A stretch of 64,000 bases of DNA from Nipponacmea schrenckii. Taxonomy: Eukaryota; Mollusca; Gastropoda; Lottiidae. Positions within the stretch are counted from its first letter, which is position 1. The number at the start of each line of letters is the position of its first letter. Shown here piece after piece: positions 49,390 through 61,809 of the stretch. The translations under genes were made by a program, and so were the position numbers. The stretch is taken from positions 2,542,001-2,606,000 of the forward strand of contig JAUJPP010000006.1 of NCBI GenBank assembly GCA_030562195.1. The letters run 5' to 3'. The notes below the pieces were generated by a model. It was not told where the DNA came from. It was given only the letters and a program-made list of their open reading frames with translations, and made no database searches.

Positions 49390-51078
49390 TCTACACTGGG
49401 ATAAAGATCAACAATGGGATTGGGATAGAAATCAACAGAGGGATAAAGATCAACAACGGGATTGGGATAGAGATAACAAGGGATCGGGATAGAGATAAAC
49501 AGAGGGATAAAGATCAACAATGGGATTGGGATAGAGATCAACAGAGGGATAAAGATCAACAACGGGATTGGGATAGAGATGAACAGAGGGATAAAGATTA
49601 ACAATGGGATTGGGATAGAGATCAACAACGGGATTGGGATAGAGATCAACAGAGGGATAGAGGTCAACAATAGGATTGGAATAGAGATCCAAAGCGGGTT
49701 AAAGATTAACAATGGGATTGGGATAGAGATGAACAGAGGGATGAAGAACAACAATGGGATTGGGATAGAGATGAACAGAGGGATAAAGATCAACAATGGG
49801 ATTGGGATAGAGATCAACAACGGGATTGGGATAGAGATGAACAGAGGGATAGAGGTCAACAAGGGATTGGGATAGAGATGAACAGTTTGGATAAGATCAA
49901 CAATGGGATTGGGATAGAGATGAACAGAGGGATAAAAGAAAGCAATGGATTGGATAGAGATCCACAGCGGGATAAAGATTAACAATGGGATTGGGATAGA
50001 GATCCACAACGGGATAAAGATCAACAAAGGGATGAAGATCAACAATGGGATTGGGATAGAGATGAACAGAGGGATCATTTAACGATGCAACAATGGGTTT
50101 GGTAGAGATCAACGGAGGGGTAAAGATCAACAATGGGATTGGGATAGAGATGAACAGAGGGATAAGATCAACAATGGGATTGAGATAGAGATGAACAGCG
50201 GGATGAAAAATCAACAATAGGATTGGGATATCCGACCTGCGGGATAAAGAACACAATAGGATTGGATAGAGATGAACAGAGGGATAAAGATCAACAATGG
50301 GATTTGGGATAGAGATCCACAGCGGGATAAAGAACAGCAATAGGATTGGAATAGAGATGAACAGAGGGATAAAGATTAACAATGGGATTGGGATAGAGAT
50401 GAACAGAGGGATAAAGATCAACAATGGGATTGGGATAGAGATGAACAGAGGGATAAAGATCAACAATAGGATTGGGATAGAGATGAACAGAGGGATAAAG
50501 ATCAACAATGGGATTGGATAGAGATGAACAGAGGGATAAAGATCAACAATGGGATTGGGATAGAGATGAACAGAGGGATAAAGATCAACAATAGGATTGG
50601 ATAGAGATGAACAGAGGGATAAAGATCAACAATAGGATTGGGATAGAGATGAACAGAGGATAGATCAACAATGGGATTGGGATAGAGATGAACAGAGGGA
50701 TAAGATCAACAATGGGATTGGGATATAGATGAACAGGGGGATAAGATCAACAATGGGATTGGGATAGAGATGAACAGAGGGATAAAGATCAACAATGGGG
50801 ATTTGGGATAGAGATGAACAGAGGGATAAAGATCAACAATAGGATCGGGATAGAGATGAACAGAGGGATAAAGATCAACCATGGGATTGGGATAGAGATG
50901 AACAGAGGGATAAAGATCAACAATGGGATTGGGATAGAGATGAACAGAGGGATAAAGATCAACAATAGGATCGGGATAGAGATGAACAGAGGGATAAAGA
51001 TCAACCATGGGATTGGGATAGAGATCTAGAGCGGGATAAAGATCAACCATGGGATTGGGATAGAGATGCACAGTGTTA
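49390..51078. repeat. 42-bp satellite (GATAGAGATGAACAGAGGGA / TAAAGATCAACAATGGGATTGG), about 40 copies
   Basis: Units differ at a few positions (GATGAACAG/GATCAACAG/GATCCACAG; AATGGG/AATAGG/AACGGG) and several lack one to several bases. The 42-bp length equals 14 codons and is open on both strands, so long repetitive frames exist. Frameshifts from deletions interrupt all of them. A burst of near-identical units lies at 50340-51060. Confidence 0.95.
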
Positions 51079-52785
51079 TAGAGATATACGTGTGATTAGT
51101 CAAGTTATTAATCTTCCTATGTTATTGATTAAATTTTCAACTGAGCGTGTAATTCATGTTTATCGTGTAATAAATTGTTATACACACTAATAATGCAATA
51201 AACAATGTTTAATTCCCATTTATTGATATATTGATGGATATAATTTCCTTAAGTAAAAATTTCATTAGTTACTTGCTATTGTTGTTGGTAATGAAGGTTT
51301 GGTTTTGCGACCAGGATCGTTATTATATGGTTTATGAGCTCTCTACAGGGACTAATTGACTTTTTAACTCCTTTGTAATTGTCTTGAATAAACTTATGTT
51401 TAATAAATGTTGTTATTGAAAACCTTAGAAACAACTAACTACATTATACTTATCTAGTAGATAGATCAATTATCAGTTAGAGAACAACAGGTACGTTTCT
51501 TATTTTATTTTTATTCAAACCAACTTATTCCATTACATCTTGAACCTCTGTTGATATATTTTGATAAGAATTCTAATGAAAGTGGTGACTATTTCTAGTA
51601 GAATACTGAATTCCAGTGTGTGATTCGACGATGAAGGGTTTGGTATAATGTTGGCCTTACTACTCCCCGTGGGCCTAGTTCCACGGTGACAAATCTTTTG
51701 TTTGGAATTGTAACTGTAGAATATTATACTTGTATTAAAACTGATCGTTAGAATTTATGTGGAACTTGGCCCAGTATTTGAATTGCTATTTATTGAACCA
51801 CGGAACGTATCTTCGGGCTACTGAAGGGAAGACAAAATATTTTTCTTTTTCTTCCGACATGAATGAATTATAAAAATGCAGGCTATTCTGTACCGTATTA
51901 TTTGAAAAAAAATTTCTTTTGCGAGAATGTTGGTGCTGATGGCCATTTTTTAAAGCTCTTGTTTTCTTTCTTTTTTTGTTTCAATTTGTCTTTTTAGCTA
52001 GGAATTGTAATTCAAATAACGACACGTCTCCGGGGTTTCTGTAATGTTTAGATATACATTGTTATGATAAACAAACAAGGTTTTATATACGACGGCGTGT
52101 TACGATATTTTTCTTGTTTACTCAAATTTATTCTCTCAGTTTCCGAACTAGTTAATTATTCCTTTAGTAGAGAAAGTTTATAATTCCCCGTAGTAGACTT
52201 ATTATAATTGATTATATTACTATAAGTATTTTTTCAAAGTTTTCACTCGATTCTTTGTTTTGACTAAAAACATCATTAAAATATATATAAGATGGTGGTT
52301 CACTGGCTTCGTTTAGTTTATTGTCATACTTAAAAAGATCGACTTTTCTCTTTGCTTCTTTTGATTGTTGTTTACTCAGCAGTTCAGTTATTGAAAAAGA
52401 GAAAATTAGTGACGAAATGAAAAATGGCATAAATACACCATTTCTGGACAGCAAACAAATACACAAGAAAGCGAATACTAAACAAAACTATTATTTTAAA
52501 AGAGAGCGTTAAGATGGTTAATATATGGTACATTCAAATTACATCTAATAATAATAATACAAAATTTTCCTAAAACGACGTATACCTACATATGGTATAT
52601 CGTGGGCAGAATTGTGTCACAGTCTGCTGGTTGTGTACCTTTTAGAGGAACAATTTAACCTATTATTACAGACAGAACACTGTTTATTATTTACAAGATA
52701 CAGATTAATCAATAGATATAAATTCTTGTCATTGCGTTACGAAGAAATAATGTAATTGCAAGATGTGATTCTACATAGTTTATAG
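51079..52785. other. Intergenic DNA, nothing recognised
   Basis: AT-rich unique sequence between the two largest satellites. Overlapping open frames at 52212-52512 on opposite strands show no domain. Confidence 0.5.
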
Positions 52786-52794
52786 ACCTAGTTT

Positions 52795-55700
52795 CATTTT
52801 CTCCTTGTGATATGAATAATAGTTTTGATAGGTATATATCAGTTATCTCCTTGTGATATGAATAATAGTTTTGATAGGTATATATCAGTTCTCTCCTTGT
52901 GATATGATAAATAGTTTTTATAGGTATATATCAGTTCTCTCCTTGTGATATGAATAATAGTTTTGATAGGTATATATCAGTTTTCTCCTTGTGATATGAT
53001 AAATAGTTTTGATAGGTATATATCAGTTTTCTCCTTGTGATATGAATAATAGTTTTAATAGGTATATATCAGTTTTCTCCTTGTGATATGAATAATAGTT
53101 TTAATAGGTATATATCAGTTCTCTCCTTGTGATATGAATAATAGTTTTGATAGGTATATATCAGTTCTCTCCTTGTGATATGAATAATAGTTTTAATAGG
53201 TATATATCAGTTTTCTCCTTGTGATATGAATAATAGTTTTGATAGGTATATATCAGTTTTCTCCTTGTGATATGAATAATAGTTTTAATAGGTATATATC
53301 AGTTTTCTCCTTGTGATATGATAATAGTTTTGATAGGTATATATCAGTTTTCTCCTTGTGATATGAATAATAGTTTTGATAGGTATATATCAGTTTTCTC
53401 CTTGTGATATGAATAATAGTTTTAATAGGTATATATCAGTTATTTTCCTTGTGATATGATAATAGTTTTGATAGGTATATATCAGTTTTCTCCTTGTGAT
53501 ATGAATAATAGTTTTGATAGGTATATATCAGTTCTTTTCCTTGTGATATGAATAATAGTTTTGATAGGTATATATCAGTTATTTTCCTTGTGATATGATA
53601 AATAGTTTTGATAGGTATATATCAGTTCTCTCCTTGTGATATGAATAATAGTTTTGATAGGTATATGTCAGATTTCTCCTTGTGATATGAATAATAGTTT
53701 TGATAGGTATATATCAGTTTTCTCCTTGTGATATGAATAATAGTTTTGATAGGTATATATCAGTTTTTTCCTTGTGATATGAATAATAGTTTTGATAGGT
53801 ATATATCAGTTTTCTCCTTGTGATATGAATAATAGTTTTGGTAGGTATATGTCAGTTTTCTCCTTGTGATATGAATAATAGTTTTGATAGGTATATATCA
53901 GTTTTCTCCTTGTGATATGTATAATAGTTTTGATAGGTATATATCAGTTTTCTCCTTGTGATATGAATAATAGTTTTGGTAGGTATATGTCAGTTTTCTC
54001 CTTGTGATATGAATAATAGTTTTGATAGGTATATATCAGTTTTCTCCTTGTGATATGAATAATAGTTTTGATAGGTATATCAGTTTTCTCCTTGTGATAT
54101 GTATAATAGTTTTGATAGGTATATATCAGTTTTCTCCTTGTGACATGAATGATAGTTTTGGTAGGTATATGTCAGTTTTCTCCTTGTGATATGAATAATA
54201 GTTTTGATAGGTATATATCAGTTTTCTCCTTGTGATATGTATAATAGTTTTGATAGGTATATATCAGTTTTCTCCTTGTGATATGAATAATAGTTTCGAT
54301 AGGTATATATCAGTTTTCTCCTTGTGATATGTATAATAGTTTTGATAGGTATATATCAGTTTCTCCTTGTGATATGTATAATAGTTTTGATAGGTATATA
54401 TCAGTTTTCTCCTTGTGATATAAATAATAGTTTTGATAGGTATATATCAGTTTTCTCCTTGTGATATGTATAATAGTTTTGATAGGTATATATCAGTTTT
54501 CTCCTTGTGACATGAATGATAGTTTTGGTAGGTATATCAGTTTTCTCCTTGTGATATGAATAATAGTTTTGATAGGTATATATCAGTTTTCTCCTTGTGA
54601 TATGTATAATAGTTTTGATAGGTATATATCAGTTTTCTCCTTGTGATATGAATAATAGTTTCGATAGGTATATATCAGTTTTCTCCTTGTATATGAATAA
54701 TAGTTTTTATAGGTATATATCAGTTTTCTCCATGAATAATAGTTTTGATAGGTATATATCAGTTTCTCCTTGTGATATGTATTATAGTTTTGATAGGAAT
54801 ATATCAGTTCTCTCCTTGTGATATAAATAATAGTTTTAAAAGGTATATATCAGTTTTCTCCTTGTGATATGTATTATAGTTTTGATAGGTATATATCAGT
54901 TTTCTCCTTGTGATATGTATAATAGTTTTGATAGGTATATATCAGTTTTCTCCTTGTGATATGAATAATAGTTTTGGTAGGTATATATCAGTTTTCTCCT
55001 TGTGATATGAATAATAGTTTTGATAGGTATATATCAGTTTTCTCCTTGTGATATAAATAATAGTTTTAATAGGTATATATCAGTTTTCTCCTTGTGATAT
55101 GTATTATAGTTTTGATAGGTATATATCAGTTTTCTCCTTGTGATATGTATTATAGTTTTGATAGGTATATATCAGTTTTCTCCTTGTGATATGAATAATA
55201 GTTTTAATAGGTATATATCAGTTCTCTCCTTGTGATATGTATAATAGTTTTGATAGGTATATATCAGTTTCTCCTTGTGATATGAATAATAGTTTTGATA
55301 GGTATATATCAGTTTTCTCCTTGTGATATGAATAATAGTTTTGATAGGTATATGTCAGTTTTCTCCTTGTGATATGAATAATAGTTTTGATAGGTATATA
55401 TCAGTTTTCTCCTTGTGATATGTATAATAGTTTTGATAGGTATATATCAGTTTTCTCCTTGTGATATGAATGATAGTTTTGATAGGTATATATCAGTTTT
55501 CTCCTTGTGATATGAATAATAGTTTTGATAGGTATATATCAGTTATCTCCTTGTGATATGAATAATAGTTTTGATAGGTATATATCAGTTATCTCCTTGT
55601 GATATGAATAATAGTTTTGATAGGTATATATCAGTTATCTCCTTGTGATATGAATAATAGTTTTGATAGGTATATATCAGTTTTCTCCTTGTGATATGAA

Positions 55701-56060
55701 TAATAGTTTTGATAGGTATATATCAGTTCTCTCCTTGTGATATGTATAATAGTTTTGATAGGTATATATCAGTTTTCTCCTTGTGATATGAATAATAGTT
55801 TTGATAGGTATATATCAGTTTTCTCCTTGTGATATGAATAATAGTTTTGATAGGTATATATCAGTTTTCTCCTTGTGATATGAATAATAGTTTTGATAGG
55901 TATATATCAGTTTTCTCCTTGTGATATGAATAATAGTTTTGATAGGTATATATCAGTTTTCTCCTTGTGATATGTATAATAGTTTTGATAGGTATATATC
56001 AGTTTTCTCCTTGTGATATGAATAATAGTTTTGATAGGTATATATCAGTTTTCTCCTTTA
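52795..56060. repeat. 46-bp satellite, about 70 copies (3.3 kb)
   Basis: The unit contains CTCCTTGTGATATGAATAAT and AGTTTTGATAGGTATATATC, followed by AGTT plus a variable TT/CT/AT. Common variants are GTATAAT for GAATAAT, TTTTAATAGG for TTTTGATAGG, and TTTTGGTAGGTATATGTC. Variant units recur in the same order in places (for example around 53820-54180 and 54120-54560), suggesting higher-order duplication. It is the largest array in the window. Confidence 0.96.
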
Positions 56061-56934
56061 TCTCCCTATTCAAAAATAAAAAGGTATATTCTAAATTAAT
56101 GTTCTTTATTTTTAAACCTTGATAAAGGGAGCTACTGTCCAGAGCAAATAGTCAGGATTTATATGTCTGGGGGGGGGGGGGTGCCTAGAGAAAGAAACCA
56201 CTTGTGCAGTCATACAGTATACAGGAAGGGAAACATGATAATGAATTACTTTTTATAGTACGTGATAATAAGCACCGCGAGTATGGTCCGTATAAGTTCG
56301 ATTATCTCTGTTTAAATATTTAACAGAATAAGGATATTATCTGAATAATCATTCTATTATTATATCGATTAGTATTATTAAACCTTATACAATTAATTTC
56401 AATACAAACCACACTTCCTCGTTATTAACGAGTTCAATGGTTTAATGTTCAGTTTGTGGTATTTGATTAGATCTTAAATAGCTTTAGTAATTAGCCTAGT
56501 GTAAGTGGATCTTGGGTTGAGGAGAGCGTGGGAAACCTTATAATTTTATAAATATAGTTTATTGTTAACTTGCCTCCTGGAACTTATATTATTATTCAGT
56601 TCGATTTTATGAATCTGTAAGATGAAAACTATTGATTTATCTTAATTGTGCTTTGGTTTTACACAGCACTGCAGGGTCGAGGAAATGAAATGTATTGAAA
56701 TCATAGTTGTCAACCATACAGGGCATTAAACAAAAACAACCAAAAGAAAACAAAACATCTAGAATTTAAAATAAAAATTGCTTTGTTTTAAAAATGCGAT
56801 GTAAAGAGTGTACTGTTTCTCTAACGCTAGAAAAGGTTTCCCGGTGGCCCTCATGCAAGGTCGAGGACCACATAAAAAAAAACAATCTATAATTTTATCT
56901 CCTTCAAAGAACTTGTCTATTCTTGTGTCTTTAC

Positions 56935-57060
56935 AATACAGAGAAAGTTGTGCAAAGAATCAAAACAAAGATCTAGCACGGTAGTACTGCGGTTTTATAG
57001 GTTTGAGATGCTTGCACTCAATCAGAATGCTCAAAACGCCTGAACTGATTGTATCTATTA
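56935..57060 (-). pseudogene. LINE family A fragment, minus strand
   Basis: GAGAAAGTTGTGCAAAGAAT, AAGATCTAGCACGGTAGTA and GATGCTTGCACTCAATCAGA match the copies at 42650-42845 and 62655-62770. On the minus strand a short stretch reads VLSILIECKHLKPIKP, equivalent to the HILIDC segment. It is a dead fragment. Confidence 0.6.
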
Positions 57061-58089
57061 CTTTACAACTCTATTATCAGAGTGGATTTAAACAATAAAT
57101 AACAATAAAAACATTACATTGGTGTTTGTACATGATGATGTAGTTCGCCATTGTAGTCTGTGTACACTTTCAGGATTAAAGTACGTTTTAATCGTGTACT
57201 TTAAGTTGTTCATTAAAGAGAAGGCAAAGTACTTCACCATTAACAATACCCATATTGTATTGTAAATATTACGTTCATTTGTATAGAAAATATATTACCT
57301 CTCAACATTCCGATATTAAAATACTTTTACACTGTTGTCTATCATTAAATCTATCGACCCTATTATCAGCTACGTGCTTTGTTTTAACTTTCTAATCCAC
57401 TGATGTTTCTGGGTTCCGTAATGCGATAAAAGCAATCACTGTGTTGACATCTCTAAAAATCATTTTGAAATTTGTTCTATATTTTGTTTTAACTGAATCG
57501 CACCTGATAACCCGCCATATGACATTTATCTTTCATGTGATATTGACAGTATCTATTTTTTACTGTAATTATATTTATGTCTTGTTTGTTATCATCTAGA
57601 CTAGACGTTCTCAATTTGTGTAGCATTGTGAATTTCTGATTAAATTTTTTATTCACAAGAAATGTACATGTACTTATACTAAATTTAGCCTAATATTTAA
57701 ATTTTGCATTTATGGTCTTTCGAAAATAAGCATACTTCTTACATGGACACACTGTAATTCGGGTAAGAATAAAATCAGGCCAGTATTATTTTGTGCTTTT
57801 TAATAAGAACTTTTCACATATACTGTGTTTTGTCTTCTACTACCTTCAAATATCCTGGGACTAGTTCAGTAGAAAGCAAACCATTGTTCAATATTTTGTA
57901 ACGGTTTACCTTTAAAGTTATTACAGGAAGGTTTCTAAAGAACAATTCATATTTAACCATGAAATTAATATTTTATTTATATTGTGTAAAGAAATACTAG
58001 ATATGAGGTACTATCTCTCTATCATTGTTTGTCAAATTTCTTATCCTCCAGTCGATTTTATACAAACATAATATGCTGCATATTGCCAA

Positions 58090-58535
58090 GCCACAAAACG
58101 ATACGTATCGCGATATGGAGTGAGTAAACTTTTTCTTAGGGTAGGTAGGTTAGAGTTAGGTTTTCTCCAAGGTTTTAATGTTTAATAATTTTAACACTAT
58201 TATATTAAGGTAACAGAATGTTATTACTAGTAATTTAACTAGTATTGCGAGGTGTTTCACTCACAACCTCTTAACTGGAAAATAATTAAACCTGTCCGTC
58301 TGCTAATTTAAATGTCAAATAAGTTTTTTGAAAACAATGGATTTCAGTCCGCGAAAGAAATTTATGATGAGACAAGCTTGCATTCACCCACTAGTAAATA
58401 AAATACCAACTTTTTTTTATGGAATGCCATGTATCGTCAAGTATCGATGCACAACCTCGCGATACGATACGCGTATCGTGGCATGTCGTATCGAGATACA
58501 TCGATTCAGCGATATATCGTACCAGCACTAATAAA
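58090..58535. mobile_element. Possible decayed TIR element with TATCG-rich ends
   Basis: GCCACAAAACGATACGTATC (58090-58109, then GCGA) and the inverted block CGCGATACGATACGCGTATC (58458-58477, then GTGGC) are imperfect reverse complements about 340 bp apart. Further TATCGAGATACATCG palindromic DNA follows to 58530. This is tentative because TATCG-rich palindromes can arise alone. No target duplication was found. Confidence 0.3.
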
Positions 58536-59009
58536 AATATATATTGTCATTGTTTTATAGGTATTCTTGAACCATAGCCTTGGATCTTGCAAGTAGCTTA
58601 AGATTGCAGAGTGGATGTTGTCATGGACATTGTGGCCAGTTTCCAGTCGTACGGCAAGGAATGAGAGAACCGACAACCTTGACTTACAAGTAGTGTGCAA
58701 TGACTGAAGTATTGTTATACTCAGTGTAGCGTATAGTAATATAGATTAATTTGTACTGGTTAATTGTTACACACACTGTTAACGAGGGTGATATATCACT
58801 AGTCCACGTAACCTGTTGTAGTCGTCAGTTCTCTGAAGAAACCTATTGTTAGTTTCATTGTTTGAACTGAGGCGTTATAGATTATTTGAAATATTTTTTG
58901 GAGTTTTACCCTCGGATTGAAATCGTGAGGTGTTTGGAGAATTTGACTAACGGTGTTGAACACTTATCTTAACAGACTGGTTATAAGTGGTAAAAAACAC
59001 TATTTTAAC

Positions 59010-59285
59010 AGTGGTATTCTTAGAACGTGTTAACACTATTTTAACAGTGGTATTTAGACAGCGGTGTTAACACTATTTTAACAGTGGTATTTAGACAGCG
59101 GTGTTAACACTATTTTAACAGTGGTATTTAGACAGCGGTGTTAACACTATTTTAACAGTGGTATTTAGACTGCGGTGTTAACACTATTTTAACAGTGGTA
59201 TTTAGACAGCGGTGTTAACACTATTTTAACAGTGGTAATTAGACTGCGGTGTTAACACTATTTTAACAGTGGTATTTCGAAATAG
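59010..59285. repeat. 37-bp satellite (TTAACACTATTTTAACAGTG + GTATTTAGACAGCGGTG), about seven copies
   Basis: Units are nearly identical, with GACTG for GACAG in two. The array lies about 140 bp upstream of the GST start codon, within its probable 5' flank. Confidence 0.93.
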
Positions 59286-59421
59286 TTCAACCTATTGGTA
59301 TATTGAGCACTATTTAACAGTTCAAAGGTTTTGTTATTGCTATTTTGGAACTGACGGAATTACAATCAACGTATTGAAACTCGCACCACAATAATACCCA
59401 ACAAACCCAGCACGGAGACCA

Positions 59422-59532
59422 ATGGCTAGTAGAAGTCGGACTAGAACGAGGACCAGAGATGGTAAACCGGTAGAATTATATTTAATAAGAATATCACCTG
59501 CTTGTAGAGCAGTATGGATATATCTCCTACAG
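59422..59532 (+). CDS. Theta-like glutathione S-transferase, coding exon 1
   Basis: This exon encodes 37 residues. The first 16 are a short Arg/Thr/Ser-rich extension (RSRTRTRTRD). It is followed by VELYLIRISPACRAVWIYLL, the first strand and helix of the GST thioredoxin-like domain. Compared with theta-class GSTs (ELYxDLLSQPCRAVYIF) the alignment is nearly gap-free and places a Ser at residue 25, the usual catalytic Ser that activates glutathione. An in-frame TAA at 59392-59394 precedes the ATG with no other ATG between. The exon ends CTACAG|gtacag, phase 0, which matches the acceptor at 63867. The likely role is cytosolic conjugation or reduction using glutathione. The donor beyond GT is not a strong consensus, so the exact joint is slightly uncertain. 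GDAP1-like or other GST-fold proteins are alternatives. Confidence 0.78.
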
Positions 59533-60074
59533 GTACAGTACTGTCTGTTTATTTCTAGAATTGAAATAGTGACACCCACTTTGCTAGTACTCCCATGTTG
59601 CAATATGATTCACAATTTTAAAATAAAATATCCAATATCAAGTAATTAAAGTAACACGATATATTACAGTCTCTTTCTATGGGTGTATTCAATAAAAGTG
59701 AAGAATAAGACACTATATAAGTGAATTAATAGAAATTACAGTACTTCCAGAGTTTGAAAGAAGCTCAATAATCTTCAATTAACTGTATAATTACCAAGTC
59801 TTAGTCTTAAAAGAAAAGAAAAGAAACAACTATATTTTACAAGGATATCAACTTAGTTTCACAAGTCCACCGTGACAGGGACCCTTTCTTACATTCTTCA
59901 CTTCAAAAGAAATGTGGTTCATTGAATCTGTCTTTAAACACCTCAGCACGGAAACTTGAGATTTAGATATTGGGCTCGAATCGCTGCAACGTAAGACTGT
60001 TTATGATTATAATTAGATATTAGAAGGACAGCATTATTCAAACACGCAACCTTATATTCAATAGAAACAACGTC

Positions 60075-60485
60075 ACCTTCTCTTATATAGAGATATCCTA
60101 ACGTTCTCTTATATAGAGATATCGTAATGTTCTCGTATACAGAAACAACGTAACGTTCTCTCTTATATAGAAACAACACAACCTAGAGATAACGTAACGT
60201 TCTCTTATATAGAGATATCGTAATGTTCTCGTATACAGAAACAACTTAACGTTCTCTCTTATATAGAAACAACACAACCTAGAGATATCGTAACGTTCTC
60301 TTATATAGAAACAGCGTAACGTTCTCTTATATAGAAACACAACCTAGAGATAATGTAACGTTCTCTTATATAGAGATATCGTAATGTTCTCGTATACAGA
60401 AACAACGTAACGTTCTCTCTTATATAGAAACGACACAACCTAGAGATAATGTAACGTTCTCTTATAAAGAGATATCGTAATGTTT
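60075..60485. repeat. CGTTCTCTTATATAGA satellite, left half
   Basis: Units of about 26-54 bp combine AACGTTCTCTTATATAGAGA, TATCGTAATGTTCTCGTATA, CAGAAACAACGTAACG and CACAACCTAGAGATA. The array is interrupted at about 60488 by the Harbinger relic and resumes at 61810. Confidence 0.9.
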
Positions 60486-60688
60486 TCCCAAGGCCCGTCT
60501 ACACGATCATACATTTGTTCAAAACAGCATCATACATTCGTATGACCATTTTGAAGCTTGTTGTGGATTTCTGTCTCCACTGTCAAACATCATCATCAAA
60601 CGTGATCCAACATGTGTATGATAATGTATGATGATGTATGACCAATAATGAAGGGTAGGTATTAATTTTGGTGGGAAAATAATTCAAC

Positions 60689-60874
60689 ATGGATGCTCAA
60701 AACAGTCTGTTAGGTGGTGCTGCTGCGTCAATTATCATTGTAACAATTCTTCGTCGCCAAAAACGAAAGAGGAAAGCGCGCAAGGTTCGCCAATTGGTCA
60801 GGGATTGGATCCAAAGAAGAGGTCAGCATTGGGCTTATCAGGCCTTGTTAAATGAGTTACAACTGACAGACTAG
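60689..60874 (+). pseudogene. Harbinger transposase N-terminal remnant
   Basis: The 61-residue frame contains a basic stretch (RRQKRKRKARKVRQLVRDW) followed by WIQRRGQHWAYQALLNELQL. This resembles the N-terminal 'W...RR...GAYxxLLxEL' block that precedes the DDE nuclease domain in PIF/Harbinger transposases (HARBI1-like). The frame then stops and no nuclease domain (the Asp, Asp and Glu catalytic motifs) is found downstream, so it is truncated. A short free-standing protein from this frame is possible but unsupported. Confidence 0.6.
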
Positions 60875-61421
60875 ACAAGCTTCAACTGCAACCACTTTTG
60901 CCCGTTCTCTATTAAACTGAGACCTTAGAGAGTTTATTTTTTTGTCACTTCATTTTCTAAAAAAAAAGAGAATGATATTTATGACGCGAAAGGCAATTTA
61001 AGAATGGACCATATGAAATAACAGTTTAACACACTGATGAATTGAAATGAATTTTTTAAATTATTTGAAAAAAATGAAAGAAAACTATTTAAGGAGGTAA
61101 GACCGAAGAACGAAAACAAAATCAATGGGTCTAGGCCTAGTGGTTAGAACCAAATTTTGACTGAACATTCTTCTAGAGCTGTAAAAACACATTTTGAAGA
61201 CATCATTTGTGCTTGGGTTAATAATTTAAACATTGGAAATGTATACATTCTAAGACACAGTATATACATCCAAAAGTTTTGATATTTCTGTTGATATTTG
61301 ACTTATCGAACTCACGATTACGTATACCAACGATCTTGCGAAAAAAGGAATTAATAAACAAACCGAGTTGACATTGACTGACCGATATCGTTCGAGCGTG
61401 GTTTGAAGACAAATTACTTAC

Positions 61422-61580
61422 CAGTTGTTCGTAATTCCTCTGCCATTCGTTGCATTACTGATTTCCGTAAAGGCTTATCCTTATAGTCTTAAAAGTGTTA
61501 TAAAAACACGGGTTTCTTCATAAAGGCTTATTAACTCAGTTACATCAGACACAGTCCAAATTTTTTCTTTTGGCTGCCAT
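61422..61580 (-). pseudogene. Broken MADF/Myb-like DNA-binding gene of the Harbinger element
   Basis: From an ATG at 61580 (minus), MAAKRK is followed after a frameshift by WTVSDVTELISLYEETRVFI. After a second shift comes DYKDKPLRKSVMQRMAEELR, then TTG and a donor-like gtaagt at 61421. The order fits a MADF domain (W...Li.lY...p.l...dYkdk..R...w..ia.el), the companion protein of many Harbinger transposons that helps the transposase bind DNA. The two frame breaks within 160 bp mean it is dead. The second exon was not identified. Confidence 0.6.
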
Positions 61581-61809
61581 TTTGAAAGATGGAAGGTAGT
61601 CACATGACCTCTATACGGCAGCTGATTTGTCAAAATTGAATAACTAATTTAAATATTGCCAACATTTGTTGGAAAGATGAAACATGCAGCTAAAAATTTG
61701 AACAACGTCATACATGTTTGACGATGTTAAAGCTTGCTGAGAAAATACACGATCAAACATTTGTCCACGAACAACGTCATACAAATGTATGATCGTGTAG
61801 ACGAAGCTT

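Larger units (their letters stand above)
56061..58995. other. Intergenic DNA with a LINE fragment and a TATCG-rich inverted repeat
   Basis: A 12-G run lies at 56169-56180. The stretch is otherwise AT-rich with no gene, except the LINE fragment at 56935-57060 and inverted TATCG-rich blocks near 58090 and 58455-58530, listed separately. Confidence 0.5.
60490..61809. mobile_element. Decayed PIF/Harbinger element with 23-bp perfect terminal repeats
   Basis: CGTCTACACGATCATACATT(TGT) at 60496-60518 is matched by its exact reverse complement at 61781-61803. Outside these, AAGGCC and GCTTT give a slightly longer imperfect end. A near-copy of the terminal repeat at 61747-61764 makes the right end hairpin-like. 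The element carries a plus-strand frame resembling the N-terminus of a Harbinger transposase and a minus-strand broken MADF-like gene. These are the two genes expected of an autonomous Harbinger, here pointing toward each other. Both flanks are the same satellite, so it inserted into an existing array. A clear 3-bp target duplication could not be fixed. Confidence 0.8.

Noticed and set aside
49383..51071. Repetitive frames of up to 230 codons in the 42-bp array
   Set aside because: Same artefact as above. Frames exist on both strands and are ended by unit deletions, with no start context or splice logic.
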